A stretch of 64,000 bases of DNA from an uncultured Hyphomicrobium sp. (GCF_902826555.1 NZ_CADEFI010000004.1:87838-151837); one strand, 5' to 3'; positions 24,891 to 34,934 are shown, counted from the stretch's first letter. Numbers and translations: made by a program. Notes: a model not told the origin generated them from the sequence alone.

Positions 24891-25030
24891 GCGCACGCAT
24901 CCGACGCCAAATGGCGACGCTGCATCCCTCTGGGATATTGAGGACAATTCGCACAGCACGCGCCCTTCCTCGCCTTGCTGCGCCGGAGTACCCTTCCGCA
25001 CCGTAGAGATTCGGGGATTCCCACGCCGCG

Positions 25031-26833
25031 ATGGCCATTCGTCAGCTCAGCCCAGAGACCGTCAACCGCATCGCCGCGGGCGAGGTCGTCGAGCGCCCGG
25101 CCAGCGTCGTCAAGGAGCTGGTCGAGAACGCCCTCGACGCCGGCGCAACCGAGATCGAGATCGTGACTGCCGCCGGCGGACTGTCGCTGATCCGCGTCAC
25201 CGACGACGGCTGCGGCATGGACGAGAGCGACCTCGCACTTTGCGTCGAGCGTCACGCCACCTCGAAGCTCGACAGCGACGATCTGCTGGCGATCCGTACG
25301 CTCGGCTTCCGCGGCGAGGCGCTGCCCTCCATCGGTGCCATCGCCCATCTCGCGATTGCCTCGCGTCCGCGCGGCACGCGCGACGCACTCGAGATCGCCG
25401 TCGACCGCGGCACGAAGCAACCCTTGAAACCCGCAGCCCTCAATCCCGGCACGCGCATCGAGGTGCGCGACCTCTTCTCCGCCACCCCCGCGCGCCTCAA
25501 GTTCCTGAAATCCGAGCGCGCGGAAAATCTTGCTGTCTCCGAAACCGTGAAGCGCCTGGCCATGGCCCATCCGCACGTCGGCTTCTCGCTCACCATGGGT
25601 GAGCGGACCGGTTTGCGGCTGCCGCGCTCGACGGCGAACCCGGATGGCATGCTCGAGCGCCTTGGCCGCATCATGGGCCGCGAGTTCATGACCGATGCCG
25701 TGCCGATTGCGGGCGAGCGTGACGGCGTGAGCGTCAAGGGCTTCGCGGGCCTGCCGACGTTGCATCGCCCCGACGCAACCTATCAGTTCCTGTTCGTCAA
25801 CGGCCGCCCCGTGCGCGACAAACTCGTCGTCGGCGCCGTGCGCGCAGCCTACGGAGACCTCGTGCCGAAAGGGCGTCACCCCCTGCTCGCGCTCTTCGTC
25901 GAGCTGCCCCCCACCGACGTCGATGTCAACGTCCACCCCGCCAAGGTTGAGGTACGCTTCCGCGACAGCGCCGCAGTGCGCGGCCTTCTGATCGGAGCCT
26001 TGCGCCACGCCCTGGAAGGCGCAGGCTTCCGGGCCACCGCCCAGGGCGGCGCGCGCACCCTCGAGACTCTGGCGCGCGCACAACCATCTGCATCACGATA
26101 CGATGAGCCACGCCCAGACCTCGACTTTGCGCGCGCCGGTGCCGAAACCGGTTTCGCGGAAGAGCGGCAAACGCCATTTGCCGGTCTCGACATGCCCACC
26201 GCCGATGCGACCGCGCATGAAGAAGCCGTCTCCGCGTCGTCGGCCAATGAAAGCCGCCCACTCGGCGCCGCACGTGCCCAACTGCACGAAACCTACATCG
26301 TCGCCCAGACCGAGACCTCCGTCGTCATCGTCGACCAGCATGCCGCCCACGAGCGCCTTGTCTACGAGCGCCTGAAAAAGGCCCTCGCCAACGGCGGCGT
26401 CGCGCGTCAGGCCTTGCTCATTCCCACCGTCATCGAAGTCGGGGAGGATGAAGCTCTCGCCCTCGACGAGAAAGCGGCGGAGCTGGCGGAGCTGGGTCTC
26501 GTGCTCGAGCGCTTCGGCACAGGCGCTGTCGCCGTGCGCGAGACGCCCGCTCTGCTCGGGACCTCCGACATCCAGGGACTGGTCAGGGATCTCGCGGCCG
26601 ATCTCCTGTCGGAGGGCGCGGGCGCACCGTTGCGTGAGCGTCTGGAATCAGTGGCATCGCGCATGGCCTGCCACGGCAGCGTGCGCGCCGGTCGCCGTCT
26701 CACTGCCCCGGAAATGAATGCACTTCTGCGCGAAATGGAGGCGACGCCGTTCTCCGGCCAGTGCAATCACGGCCGGCCGACCTACGTCGAGCTGAAGCTC
26801 TCCGACATCGAGCGCCTCTTCGGCCGCAAGTAG
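25031..26833 (+). CDS. mutL: DNA mismatch repair protein MutL
   Basis: MutL links mismatch recognition by MutS to strand incision. The 600-aa protein has the GHKL ATPase motifs: [11 protein letters not shown] with Glu29 and Asn33, DDGCGM, RHATSK and GFRGEAL. The C-terminal dimerisation domain contains [12 protein letters not shown] starting at Asp435, which fits the DQHA-x2-E-x4-E endonuclease motif of MutL in bacteria lacking MutH. A variable linker (about 335-415) separates the domains. It is transcribed convergently with rsmD, with three bases between the stops. Confidence 0.97.
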   Translation: MAIRQLSPETVNRIAAGEVVERPASVVKELVENALDAGATEIEIVTAAGGLSLIRVTDDGCGMDESDLALCVERHATSKLDSDDLLAIRTLGFRGEALPSIGAIAHLAIASRPRGTRDALEIAVDRGTKQPLKPAALNPGTRIEVRDLFSATPARLKFLKSERAENLAVSETVKRLAMAHPHVGFSLTMGERTGLRLPRSTANPDGMLERLGRIMGREFMTDAVPIAGERDGVSVKGFAGLPTLHRPDATYQFLFVNGRPVRDKLVVGAVRAAYGDLVPKGRHPLLALFVELPPTDVDVNVHPAKVEVRFRDSAAVRGLLIGALRHALEGAGFRATAQGGARTLETLARAQPSASRYDEPRPDLDFARAGAETGFAEERQTPFAGLDMPTADATAHEEAVSASSANESRPLGAARAQLHETYIVAQTETSVVIVDQHAAHERLVYERLKKALANGGVARQALLIPTVIEVGEDEALALDEKAAELAELGLVLERFGTGAVAVRETPALLGTSDIQGLVRDLAADLLSEGAGAPLRERLESVASRMACHGSVRAGRRLTAPEMNALLREMEATPFSGQCNHGRPTYVELKLSDIERLFGRK

Positions 26834-26836
26834 CTC

Positions 26837-27406
26837 TCAGCCTCCGGAACCATTGAAGCCGCCGAACACCGCCTGCGTATCGCCCCAACTGCGCCGGTCG
26901 ATCTCCGTGAAGCCGTCCGGCAGCACGACGTCGGCGCTCGCACGCTCCTCCAGCACGACCACCGCACCGGGCGCGAGCCACCCCCCGTCTCTGAGCACGG
27001 CGAGCGCCTTCTCGCCCAGCCCCCGGCCGTAGGGAGGATCGAGAAACGCCAGCCCATAGGGTTCCATGTTTCCGGCCGGACCGAGATCCGTCGCATTACG
27101 GCGAAAGATCCGCGTCGCACCCGTCAAGCCCATGGCTTCGATGTTGGTACGGATCAGCGCCCGCGCTTCCGGCGCCTCCTCGACGAACAGACAGTAGGCC
27201 GCCCCCCGAGACAGCGCCTCGATACCGAGCGCACCCGTGCCCGCGAAGAGATCGATCACCCGCACGCCTTCAACCGAAAAATCCGGCACGCCGTGCATCA
27301 GGATGTTGAACACCGCTTCGCGCACGCGGTCCGAGGTCGGCCGCAGACCCTCGTGCTGCGGAGCGGCCAAGGCCCGCCCGCGAAAAGTGCCGCCGACAAC
27401 GCGCAT
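26837..27406 (-). CDS. rsmD: 16S rRNA (guanine966-N2)-methyltransferase RsmD
   Basis: The 189-aa protein is an S-adenosylmethionine-dependent methyltransferase: it opens with MRVVGGTFRGR and a RPTSDRVREAVFNIL segment (21-35), has motif I DLFAGTGALG (52-61) and the N-methyltransferase catalytic DPPY (123-126). It methylates G966 of 16S rRNA in the 30S subunit. Its ATG overlaps the stop of the upstream pseudouridine synthase by one base (TGATG at 27404-27408), giving translational coupling of two rRNA-modification genes. Confidence 0.95.
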   Translation of the reverse strand: MRVVGGTFRGRALAAPQHEGLRPTSDRVREAVFNILMHGVPDFSVEGVRVIDLFAGTGALGIEALSRGAAYCLFVEEAPEARALIRTNIEAMGLTGATRIFRRNATDLGPAGNMEPYGLAFLDPPYGRGLGEKALAVLRDGGWLAPGAVVVLEERASADVVLPDGFTEIDRRSWGDTQAVFGGFNGSGG

Positions 27407-28440
27407 CAGGTTTCCTGCTTGCCCTTGGATTTCTGAGGCCGATGGGGCTTTCGGCCACCGCGCTTGCCGGCCGCGTCATCGTCCTTGTCGGTAAGCCCGA
27501 ACTCGGCTGCCAGCTCCGGGCCGAGCTGATCGGCCAGCACGCGCCGCCGCACGACCTCCGCCTCGCCGGGCTTGAGATCGAGAAGCTGAAATGGCCCGAA
27601 CGAAATGCGGATCAACCGATTGACGTCGAGGCCGAGGTTGGACAGCACTTTTCGCACTTCGCGGTTCTTACCTTCCCGAATACCGACGGTCAGCCACATG
27701 TTGGCGCCCTGCGTCGTGTCGACCACCGCCTCCACCGGCCCATACCGCACGCCTTCGATCTCGACACCCTCCTTGAGCTTGTCGAGATCGGCTTGCGTCA
27801 CGCGTCCCTTGGCGCGCACGCGATAGCGGCGCAACCAGCCCGTTGCCGGCAGCTCCAGGTGCCTCGCCAGCTCTCCGTCGTTGGTGAGCAGGATCAGCCC
27901 CTCGGTGTTGAAATCCAGCCGCCCGACCGAGATCACACGTGGCAGCCCCGGCGGAAGATTGTCGAACACCGTCGGCCGCCCCTGCGGATCGTTATGCGTC
28001 GTGACGAGCCCCTTTGCCTTGTTGTAGCGCCAGAGCTGTGACGGCTCCGCCACCGGCAGCGGCTGACCATCGACCAGAACACGGTCGCGAGGGCCCACCT
28101 CTATGGCCGGCGTCTTGAGCACTTTGCCGTTGACGTTGACCCGCCCGTCCGCGATCCAGCGCTCGGCTTCCCGCCGCGAGCAGAGACCGGCCCGCGCCAT
28201 GGCCTTCGCGATCCGCATCGGCTCGGAGATCGACGCGATCTTCTGCACCACCCTCTTGCCGGCGGGCCCGCCGGGGCGTTTGCGGAAATGCCCGCCTGCG
28301 GGGGAGGCCGCCTTCTCCCGCCGTTCGCCCCGGTCGTCTCCGCCCTCGCGCGGCTTCCCGGAAAAGGCGCGCGAGCGGGAGCCTCTACCGTCTTGCGGCT
28401 TGCCCCGAGGTGAGCGATGTCCGAATGATGATTTGCGCAT
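27406..28440 (-). CDS. rluB: Ribosomal large subunit pseudouridine synthase (RluB/RsuA family)
   Basis: The 344-aa protein has a basic Gly/Arg-rich N-terminal extension (1-70), an S4 RNA-binding domain (about 75-125; RIAKAMARAGLCSRREAERW) and a RsuA/RluB/E/F catalytic domain with the nucleophile in GRLDFNTEG (Asp176). The C-terminus is again basic (GKRGGRKPHRPQKSKGK). The family modifies U2605 of 23S rRNA (RluB) or related sites; RluB is the usual assignment in alphaproteobacteria. I prefer ATG 28440 to the open upstream frame, which overlaps the tadA leader. Confidence 0.9.
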   Translation of the reverse strand: MRKSSFGHRSPRGKPQDGRGSRSRAFSGKPREGGDDRGERREKAASPAGGHFRKRPGGPAGKRVVQKIASISEPMRIAKAMARAGLCSRREAERWIADGRVNVNGKVLKTPAIEVGPRDRVLVDGQPLPVAEPSQLWRYNKAKGLVTTHNDPQGRPTVFDNLPPGLPRVISVGRLDFNTEGLILLTNDGELARHLELPATGWLRRYRVRAKGRVTQADLDKLKEGVEIEGVRYGPVEAVVDTTQGANMWLTVGIREGKNREVRKVLSNLGLDVNRLIRISFGPFQLLDLKPGEAEVVRRRVLADQLGPELAAEFGLTDKDDDAAGKRGGRKPHRPQKSKGKQET

Positions 28441-28520
28441 GGGCTTGGGCTCACGAGTGCTTCCCGAAAATGGGAACCGGTTTTCGAACAAGAAGCACGA
28501 GAAACAAGGAGGAGCACCTT

Positions 28521-28985
28521 ATGACACTGCCGGCCCGCCTCGGCCACATGGAACGTGCGCTCCATGAAGCCCACGCCGCTGCGGCACGCGGCGAGGTTCC
28601 GATTGGCGCCGTCCTCGTAAGCCCGGAGGGCGAGGTTGTGGCAGCCGCCGGCAACCGCACCCGCGAGCTGTCGGACCCGTCGGCCCATGCCGAGATGCTT
28701 GTGATCCGCGAAGGCGCGGCGAAACGCGGCAGCGAGCGCCTCATCGGCCACGACCTTTACGTCACGCTCGAGCCTTGCCCCATGTGCGCAGCCGTCATCT
28801 CGTTTGCCCGTATCCGCCGCCTCTACTATGCCGCGCCGGATCCGAAAGGCGGCGGCGTGGAGCAGGGACCCCGCGTTTTCAGCCACGCCACCTGCCACCA
28901 TCGCCCCGAGCTCTATCCTGGCCTCGGCGAAAGTGAAGCGGCGGCGCTCCTCAAATCCTTTTTCGCCGTCCGCCGTGAGGACTAA
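28521..28985 (+). CDS. tadA: tRNA-specific adenosine deaminase TadA
   Basis: TadA converts A34 of tRNA-Arg(ACG) to inosine. The 154-aa protein has the zinc deaminase signature HAE (His56, Glu58) and PCPMC (Cys86, Cys89). A strong AAGGAGGAG lies just upstream of ATG 28521, which decides the start against the longer open frame. It is divergent from rluB, and its last four bases overlap the convergent patatin gene. Confidence 0.95.
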   Translation: MTLPARLGHMERALHEAHAAAARGEVPIGAVLVSPEGEVVAAAGNRTRELSDPSAHAEMLVIREGAAKRGSERLIGHDLYVTLEPCPMCAAVISFARIRRLYYAAPDPKGGGVEQGPRVFSHATCHHRPELYPGLGESEAAALLKSFFAVRRED

Positions 28986-29899
28986 CGCGGTCTTTGCACG
29001 GCCGACGAAGCGAGCACGCGCTCGAGCTTGGCACGAAGCTGCGCTTTCGCCGGCTCCGCCGCCGCAAGGATCTCGCGCACCTTGAGAAACTCCAGCGCCT
29101 GATAGTGCCCCGTTCCTGCGTCGATGTAGATGTCCGGCTGATGCGCCTTGAGCTTCTCGCGCACGATCGAGCGCTCGAAAAGGAACGGCGAGGCCATCAA
29201 GGCTTCGATCGCCGTCGGCCGTGGGCGAGACGCCGAAGGGACCGTTGTCCCCGACACGTCGATGGCGACCACAACATCCGCTTCGCTTGCCACGAGATCG
29301 AAGGGGAGCGGGTTGGTGAGCCCGCCGTCGATCAGGCTCCGGCCATTGATGAGCACCGGCTCGAAGATGACCGGTAGCGCCATGCTTGCCCCGACCGCCG
29401 GCCGGAGCGGTCCGGAAGAGAACACCGTCGCTTCGAGCGCATAGAAATCGCTCGCCACCACATTGAGCGGGATCGCGAGATCCTCGAACGACTGCGGCAC
29501 GCCCGCGGGCAGCACGAGATCGAGAAGCGTGGCTGGAGCGAGAAACGAGGCACGCGCCGAGACGAGATCCCAGAACCGCCCGGCACCCTGCACGCGAGCG
29601 GCGAACAGATCGCGCACGAGTCCCACGCGTTTGGTTAACATGTCTTCCGTATGCGAACGGATCTCGCGCGCCGAAAGTCCGGCCGCATACGCCGCCCCGT
29701 AGATCGCGCCGATCGATGTCCCGGCAATGATTTTCGGTTTGATTCCAAGCTCGTCGAAGGCTTCGAGCATAAGAATGTGCGCAAGCCCCCGCGCCCCGCC
29801 CCCACCGAGAACGAGGCCGATTGAAGGCGCGCCACCGTCGACCGACGGAACGCCCTGGTCGCGTTTTGCCGCAATGCGCGGGGCTGCCGCGTCTGCCAT
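28982..29899 (-). CDS. Patatin-like phospholipase family protein
   Basis: The 305-aa protein has the patatin/RssA fold: oxyanion loop GGGARG (33-38), nucleophile elbow GTSIG with Ser62 and the catalytic Asp191 in DGGLTNP. Enzymes of this family hydrolyse membrane lipids or lipid-linked substrates. No signal peptide is visible, so it is cytoplasmic or peripheral. ATG 29899 has GAGG seven bases upstream; a TTG two codons earlier is less likely. It overlaps tadA tail-to-tail by four bases. Confidence 0.88.
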   Translation of the reverse strand: MADAAAPRIAAKRDQGVPSVDGGAPSIGLVLGGGGARGLAHILMLEAFDELGIKPKIIAGTSIGAIYGAAYAAGLSAREIRSHTEDMLTKRVGLVRDLFAARVQGAGRFWDLVSARASFLAPATLLDLVLPAGVPQSFEDLAIPLNVVASDFYALEATVFSSGPLRPAVGASMALPVIFEPVLINGRSLIDGGLTNPLPFDLVASEADVVVAIDVSGTTVPSASRPRPTAIEALMASPFLFERSIVREKLKAHQPDIYIDAGTGHYQALEFLKVREILAAAEPAKAQLRAKLERVLASSAVQRPR

Positions 29900-30073
29900 G
29901 ATCAAGCCTCAGAGATAGCTTCTCTGCCCATCATAGGCAGGTCCGGCGCCGGACAAAATCCGTTCGAGCGCGATTTCCCTGCCTCAGTTCTGTGACCGCT
30001 CGACGAGCTTGGCCCACGATCGCGGCCGAAAAAGCAAGACCACCTCGCCGGTCATTTGACGACGGAGATGATC

Positions 30074-30484
30074 ATGACGACCCAATGGGCCACCCGCGCC
30101 TCGACCCTGCTGCTCGGCCTTGCGATGGCAATCTCACACGGTGCCGATGCGCACGCCGAGCGCTGGCCCGGCACGACGGCTTCCATCGCCGGCGCGATTG
30201 CCGCGCGCATCATTGCCGTGAAATGCAGTGGCCCGCTGACGCCTGCCGAAATCGCCGAGCTCGACGCCTATATCGACGAGCGCCAGACGGCGTTCATGAT
30301 GGAAAGCGAAGCCAACCAACGCATCAGCGAGGCCGTTTTCCCGCAGCTCGCACGTGATTACAACAAGAGCTATTCGAAGCGCGAAGCCTGCGATGCAAAT
30401 GCCCGCGACATGGCGAAGGATATGCTGCAGCGGGTGCGCGACGCACAGGCCGAGCTGAAGAAGCGCGCCGAAGTCAAACAGTAG
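30074..30484 (+). CDS. Exported hypothetical helical protein
   Basis: The 136-aa product has a signal peptide (about residues 1-27, ending GADAHAE) and a helical, charged mature part with two cysteines (VKCSG and EACDA). I do not recognise a family. ATG 30074 has GGAG six bases upstream; TTG 30056 and ATG 30068 are less likely starts. It is followed by a strong terminator hairpin and appears monocistronic. Confidence 0.65.
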   Translation: MTTQWATRASTLLLGLAMAISHGADAHAERWPGTTASIAGAIAARIIAVKCSGPLTPAEIAELDAYIDERQTAFMMESEANQRISEAVFPQLARDYNKSYSKREACDANARDMAKDMLQRVRDAQAELKKRAEVKQ

Positions 30485-30509
30485 CTTTGCCGGGCACTCT
30501 TGAATCGAT

Positions 30510-30540
30510 CGGGGCAGGCTGCGTCTGGCAGTCTGCCCCG
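30510..30540. terminator. Rho-independent-type terminator between convergent genes
   Basis: A 13-bp stem (outer arms CGGGGCAG and CTGCCCCG, continuing inward with one G-U pair) with a 5-base loop is followed by AAATCTTTTC. It lies 26 bases after the 30074 gene and 28 bases before the end of the convergent dehydrogenase gene, so it may serve both. Confidence 0.8.
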
Positions 30541-30568
30541 AAATCTTTTCAAAGACTGGCCTCGGCCG

Positions 30569-31537
30569 TCAGGCGAGCTTGAACGGCATATCCTTGCCGG
30601 CGAAGAACGCGTCGATGTTGTCGAGCGCTTCGAAGCCCATCTGATTGCGCGCTTCCACGGCAGCCGAGCCGAGATGCGGGAACAGGAACGTGTTGGGCAG
30701 ATCGTAGTAGCCCTCGTTGATCTTGGGCTCGCCCGCGAACACGTCGAGCCCCGCGTAGCCGAGTCGGCCCGACTTCAACGCCGCGATCATGTCCCCGTCG
30801 TTGACGAGGTCGCCGCGCGCCGTGTTCACGACAATAGCCCCCTTGGGCAGCTTCTCGATGGTGGCCTTGTTGAAGAAGCCGCGCGTCTCCGGCGTCGAAG
30901 GCGCATTGATCGAGAAGAATTGCGAGACCTTGAGCAGGCTGTCCAGGCTGTCGTGGTAGGTCGCGTTGTACTTCGCCTCGACCTCGGGCTTTGCCCGGTA
31001 GATATCGTAGTAATGGATCTCCATGTCGAAGCCGCGCGCGCGCTGCGCCAGTGCCTGGCCGATCTTGCCGAAGCCGTAGATGCCGAGCTTCTTGTTGTCG
31101 AGCCGCTGACCAACGAGCTGCAGCGGCTGCCAGCCGGGCCAGGAGCGCGTGCGGATCATATTTTCACCCTCACCTGCGCGGCGCGCGGCGCCGAGCAGCA
31201 GCAGCATGGCGATCTCGGCCGTGGCGACGGTGACCCCGTGCGGAGCATTGCCGACCTTGATGCCGCGCGCCTTGCAGGCCTCAAGGTCGATATGGTCGAA
31301 ACCGATCGAGAACGTCGAGATGCACTTGATGTTCTCGGGCACGCGCTCGATGACGGCCTTCGGGCACTTCTCATTGAGCGTCAGCAGGATGGCGTCCACA
31401 GACTTCGCGGTCTCGAGCATCTCGTCGACCGTGATCTTCGGATTGTCGCCGTGAGCGATGACGTCATAAGACTCGCGGGCCCGCGCCATGACGGCCTCCG
31501 GCAGGGGCCAAGTGATGAGGATCTTCTTCTTTGCCAT
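30569..31537 (-). CDS. hprA: D-glycerate dehydrogenase / hydroxypyruvate reductase
   Basis: This NAD(H)-dependent 2-hydroxyacid dehydrogenase reduces hydroxypyruvate to D-glycerate, a step of the serine cycle for formaldehyde assimilation. The 322-aa sequence has the nucleotide-binding GFGKIG (155-160) and the catalytic triad Arg241 (NTARGD), Glu270 (GEPKINEG) and His288 (PHLGSA). From memory it is strikingly close to the crystallised enzyme of Hyphomicrobium methylovorum, with the same KKKILITWPLPEA start and PHGVTVATAEIAMLLLLG. ATG 31537 matches that family start; the open frame upstream is not conserved. Confidence 0.93.
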   Translation of the reverse strand: MAKKKILITWPLPEAVMARARESYDVIAHGDNPKITVDEMLETAKSVDAILLTLNEKCPKAVIERVPENIKCISTFSIGFDHIDLEACKARGIKVGNAPHGVTVATAEIAMLLLLGAARRAGEGENMIRTRSWPGWQPLQLVGQRLDNKKLGIYGFGKIGQALAQRARGFDMEIHYYDIYRAKPEVEAKYNATYHDSLDSLLKVSQFFSINAPSTPETRGFFNKATIEKLPKGAIVVNTARGDLVNDGDMIAALKSGRLGYAGLDVFAGEPKINEGYYDLPNTFLFPHLGSAAVEARNQMGFEALDNIDAFFAGKDMPFKLA

Positions 31538-31820
31538 GGGTCGCGTGTCCTTCCCCGAGTTAGACTTTCGTGTGAGGCTGGCCGCGATCCATGCCGCATG
31601 GAGCGCGCGCTGACAAGCCTTTCGAGATGGTTTTTGCCGGCGCTTACCCCTTGCCGCAGTGCGGAAAATCCCGCCCCCGCCTCCTGACTTCCGCCGCTGC
31701 GCAAGGCCCCGCGTAACCCTTTGTTCACCATGAGGCCGCACTGTCGAGCGGCTCTGAGATCAAACGCCGCGGGCAATTTCGCGCCGCGCCGCACCTCGTC
31801 GACCTATCGAAATGTGAACC

Positions 31821-32180
31821 ATGCGCGCCCTCGTTGTCGCCCTGGCGCTGCTCGCCGGCCTCAAGATCTGGATCCAGGATAGCGCCTACCGCAGCGCCAC
31901 CGAGGACGCGCTTCTGCTCGCCTATCGGGCCAAGGCCGCCGACGCCTGCGCTGCAATCTCGGGGGCGGAAGCACGAAAGAGCGCGGCGGACTTGTCGACT
32001 GGTCCCGAGCCACGCGTGACCGTCGGCAACACGGCGCTTTCCGTCCACATCTGGGACTTCGATAACGCACTCTGGAATGCACGCTTCCGCCAACCCTATC
32101 TGGTGCTGTCGGCACCTGGCGCGTCATTGTCGTGCGCCTACGACATCCTGGCCGGCACCGCCACCATCACGCACTCGTAG
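31821..32180 (+). CDS. Small membrane-anchored or exported hypothetical protein
   Basis: The 119-aa product begins with a hydrophobic segment (MRALVVALALLAGLKIWI) that is either an uncleaved anchor or signal peptide. A helical stretch and a beta-rich C-terminus with two cysteines (DACAA and LSCAY) follow. I do not recognise the family. It is divergent from hprA, from which it is separated by about 280 bases with no obvious motif. Confidence 0.6.
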   Translation: MRALVVALALLAGLKIWIQDSAYRSATEDALLLAYRAKAADACAAISGAEARKSAADLSTGPEPRVTVGNTALSVHIWDFDNALWNARFRQPYLVLSAPGASLSCAYDILAGTATITHS

Positions 32181-32216
32181 CTGAGCGCAAGCCGAGCAGC
32201 AGCCGCCAATGAAAAA

Positions 32217-32242
32217 GGCGGCTGGCTGTAACGCCGGCCGCC
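32217..32242 (-). terminator. Terminator of the TonB-dependent receptor gene
   Basis: A 10-bp stem (arms GGCGGCTGGC and GCCGGCCGCC, one G-U pair) with a 6-base loop is followed on the minus strand by a T5 run (A5 at 32212-32216 on +). It lies 55 bases after the receptor stop codon. Confidence 0.8.
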
Positions 32243-32297
32243 TCTAATCTTGTGAGTGGGATTGCACCCGGCCTCATGCGGGCCGTGGCGGCCGCTC

Positions 32298-34748
32298 CTA
32301 GAACTTGACCTTCACACCGCCATAGGCCGCGAACGGCATTGCAGGAGAGATCGTCCGGGAATCGGCGAAACCAGGGCCGCCAAGCACCTCGTCGACATCC
32401 TCGCCGACGTCGTCAGCCTCGAAGTACGTTCCGTAGAGACCGTACCGCTGGTTGAACAGGTTCTTCACGAGACCGTAAATTTGAATGTTGTCCGTGATGT
32501 CATAGGACGAGTGCAAATCGATGCGCGTATAGCCGGCAAGCAGGTTCGGAACAGGATTGGCCTCCTCGGTGGCCTCGTTCTTGAACAGAGGCTGCTTGGT
32601 GGCCGCCACGAGATCCGCACCGAACTTCCACTTGGGCGTCAGCCAGTATTCGAAGCCCGCCTTGAAGCGCTGGCGCGGAATACCGGGCAGCCGGTCGCCG
32701 GATTCGAGGAAGGCGCACTCCCCGCTCGGATCTTCGCAGGAGTCGAGCGTCGCATCGACATATGCGTAGGAACCGTACACGCTCCAACGGCGCGTCTCGT
32801 ACGTTGCCGTAAGCTCCACGCCCTGACGCAGAGTATCGCCCGCGTTGATGAAGTAGACCCGGCCCGCGGTGTCGGTGATCGGCAGGATGTCGTCGGACGC
32901 CAGCGTGCGGAACAGACCGGCGCTCCAGGTATATTGACCGCCGTAGTAGTTGCCTTGTCCCCGCAGACCGATCTCCGACGTGTGCCCGACCACCTGCTCG
33001 AGCGGCGGATCGTCCGTCAGGAAGCCTTCGACGAGGCACGGAGCATCAGGCTCGGCGCAACCGAGTTCCGCAGGCGTCGGCGCGCGGTTCGATTCCGAAT
33101 AGCCGCCGTACACCGAGAGACCAGGCAACAGCTTGTAGTTTCCGCCGATCTGCGGATTGAAACGCTCGTAGGTGTTGGTGGCGTTGAGCTCGGGGAAGTC
33201 GCCCGTGTTGTCCTCGAGCTTGATGCGCGCGTAGTTGTAACGTCCGCCGACGGTCACCGTCAGCTGATCCGTGACGTCGAGCGCGTTGGAGAAGTAGAGA
33301 CCCCAGTAGGTGTTTTCGGAGTCGAGATCGCGCGGCGAGACCTCGTTGTCGTCGTCGGTGATGATGATGCCGGAGCCTTCGACCACGTACTTGGGCTGAA
33401 TTTGCCCAATCTCGCTCGACGTCGTGTAGTTCGAGCGCCCATGGTCATACGAAAGACCGGCGATCAACAGGTTCGGACGCCCGAACAGCGGCGACTTGTC
33501 CTGCCCTTCGAGCACGCCGCCCCAGCTCTCGCTGTCGGTGTTGAGACGATCGAGCGTACCGAGCGGTTCGTCGAAATCGGCGGGGTTCAGGAAAGCGCCG
33601 TTGGCTGCATTCTGAATGAAGTCGGTCGGATTATCTTCCGGACAGAAATTGGCGCCGGCGTTGCAATCCTCGAGCTCCGTGACGTTGCCGTCGATCACGC
33701 TGTTCTTGTAGTTGCGGTAATAGCCGACGCCGGAAACGGTCAGCGTGCTGGTCGCCTTCACCGTCGCCGAGATCGTCGGCATGTAGACTTCGAGATCGGT
33801 CGTCTGCGGCGTGGTGAAGGTGTTGCTCCAGCTCCGCTCGAGAAGCTCGACGGGCGCCGCAGCCGAAGCGCCGAACTCGTTTTTCGCGGCCGTCAGGCTG
33901 AAATGCACTTCAGCCAGGCTGCCCTTGAGGCCGATGTCGCCGTAGAAGCGCTTGACCTCGCTATCCGAGAAGTCGCGGAAGCTGTCGTCCTTCATGGCCT
34001 CGGCGGCGACATAAATGCTGGCGTTGCCGCTCGACCCGCCGGCCTGTACGCCGACCTGTGCGCGCCCGAACGAGCCCGCCATGATGTCGAGCTCGCCGCC
34101 TTGATAGCTGAAGCCGTCCTTCATGAGAATGCTGACGGCGCCGCCCAAGGCGTTCAGGCCGAACGAGGGGTTGTTGCTGACCACCGACATGGAGGAGATG
34201 GCGTTGCTCGGGATCACGTCCCACTGCACCGTATCGCCGAAGGCCTCGTTGATGCGCACGCCGTTTTGATAGACGGCGAGGCCCTGCGAACGGCCGCTGA
34301 CCGGCGAGGCGTCGAAGCCGCGATAGGAAACCTCCGCGCGGAGCGGGTTGCCGGCAGCGTCGGAAATGATGATGCCCGGCACCTGCTGCTGGAGGGCCTG
34401 CTGCACCTGCATGGTGCCTTCACGGTCGATGTCGGTGTCCGTAACGTTCGTCACCGCGCTCGGCACCGTGATCGGGGCCGGCAGTCCGGCGCCTGCGCCC
34501 TGCGAACCGGCGCTGCCGCCACCTGCGCCCTCGGTCGCAACCGTGGCCGGCGCATTGCTGAGCGGCGACACGGCCGGAGCCTTTTTCTTGGCACGCGCGG
34601 CCTTCTGAACCGGCGTCTCCTGCACGACATCGACGGCAGGGAGCTCCGTCTCGGGCGCGGCAGGCGCTCCCCCCGTCTGCTGTGCGCCGGCCATGTGCGG
34701 CACCAGCACGAGTGCGCCCGCAACCAAAGTAATCCGTCCGAAATTCAT
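32298..34748 (-). CDS. TonB-dependent outer-membrane receptor, substrate unknown
   Basis: The 816-aa protein has a signal peptide (about 1-22, VPHMAGAQQ), a Pro/Ala/Lys-rich N-terminal extension, a plug domain (QALQQQVPGI; NEAFGDTVQWDVIP; NPSFGLNALGGAVSI) and a long C-terminal beta-barrel with a LVKNLFNQRYGLYGTYFE segment and terminal aromatic VKVKF. It lacks the heme-receptor FRAP/NPNL signature, so it is not the heme receptor at 59463. It is divergent from a four-gene exbB-exbD-tonB cluster, implying a dedicated energy supply. GGGAGG precedes ATG 34748. Confidence 0.9.
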   Translation of the reverse strand: MNFGRITLVAGALVLVPHMAGAQQTGGAPAAPETELPAVDVVQETPVQKAARAKKKAPAVSPLSNAPATVATEGAGGGSAGSQGAGAGLPAPITVPSAVTNVTDTDIDREGTMQVQQALQQQVPGIIISDAAGNPLRAEVSYRGFDASPVSGRSQGLAVYQNGVRINEAFGDTVQWDVIPSNAISSMSVVSNNPSFGLNALGGAVSILMKDGFSYQGGELDIMAGSFGRAQVGVQAGGSSGNASIYVAAEAMKDDSFRDFSDSEVKRFYGDIGLKGSLAEVHFSLTAAKNEFGASAAAPVELLERSWSNTFTTPQTTDLEVYMPTISATVKATSTLTVSGVGYYRNYKNSVIDGNVTELEDCNAGANFCPEDNPTDFIQNAANGAFLNPADFDEPLGTLDRLNTDSESWGGVLEGQDKSPLFGRPNLLIAGLSYDHGRSNYTTSSEIGQIQPKYVVEGSGIIITDDDNEVSPRDLDSENTYWGLYFSNALDVTDQLTVTVGGRYNYARIKLEDNTGDFPELNATNTYERFNPQIGGNYKLLPGLSVYGGYSESNRAPTPAELGCAEPDAPCLVEGFLTDDPPLEQVVGHTSEIGLRGQGNYYGGQYTWSAGLFRTLASDDILPITDTAGRVYFINAGDTLRQGVELTATYETRRWSVYGSYAYVDATLDSCEDPSGECAFLESGDRLPGIPRQRFKAGFEYWLTPKWKFGADLVAATKQPLFKNEATEEANPVPNLLAGYTRIDLHSSYDITDNIQIYGLVKNLFNQRYGLYGTYFEADDVGEDVDEVLGGPGFADSRTISPAMPFAAYGGVKVKF

Positions 34749-34934
34749 TCCCCTGCCTCCCAGTAAAGACACGGCAGACGCATTGTGAGCGCCTTTGCCG
34801 ATCCTCCCCCGTACGCGCCCCTCCAGGCGATTACCGATGAATGACTATGGGGCCCACCACAATTGGGTCAACTTTGTAACAGCACACCAAGACTGGTTCC
34901 CGGCAGTTTTCCGCGCCGATGTGACCATATCGCA

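Noticed and set aside
32256-34766. An 836-codon plus-strand open frame opposite the TonB receptor
   Set aside because: The receptor on the minus strand has signal peptide, plug and barrel features; the opposite frame has none.
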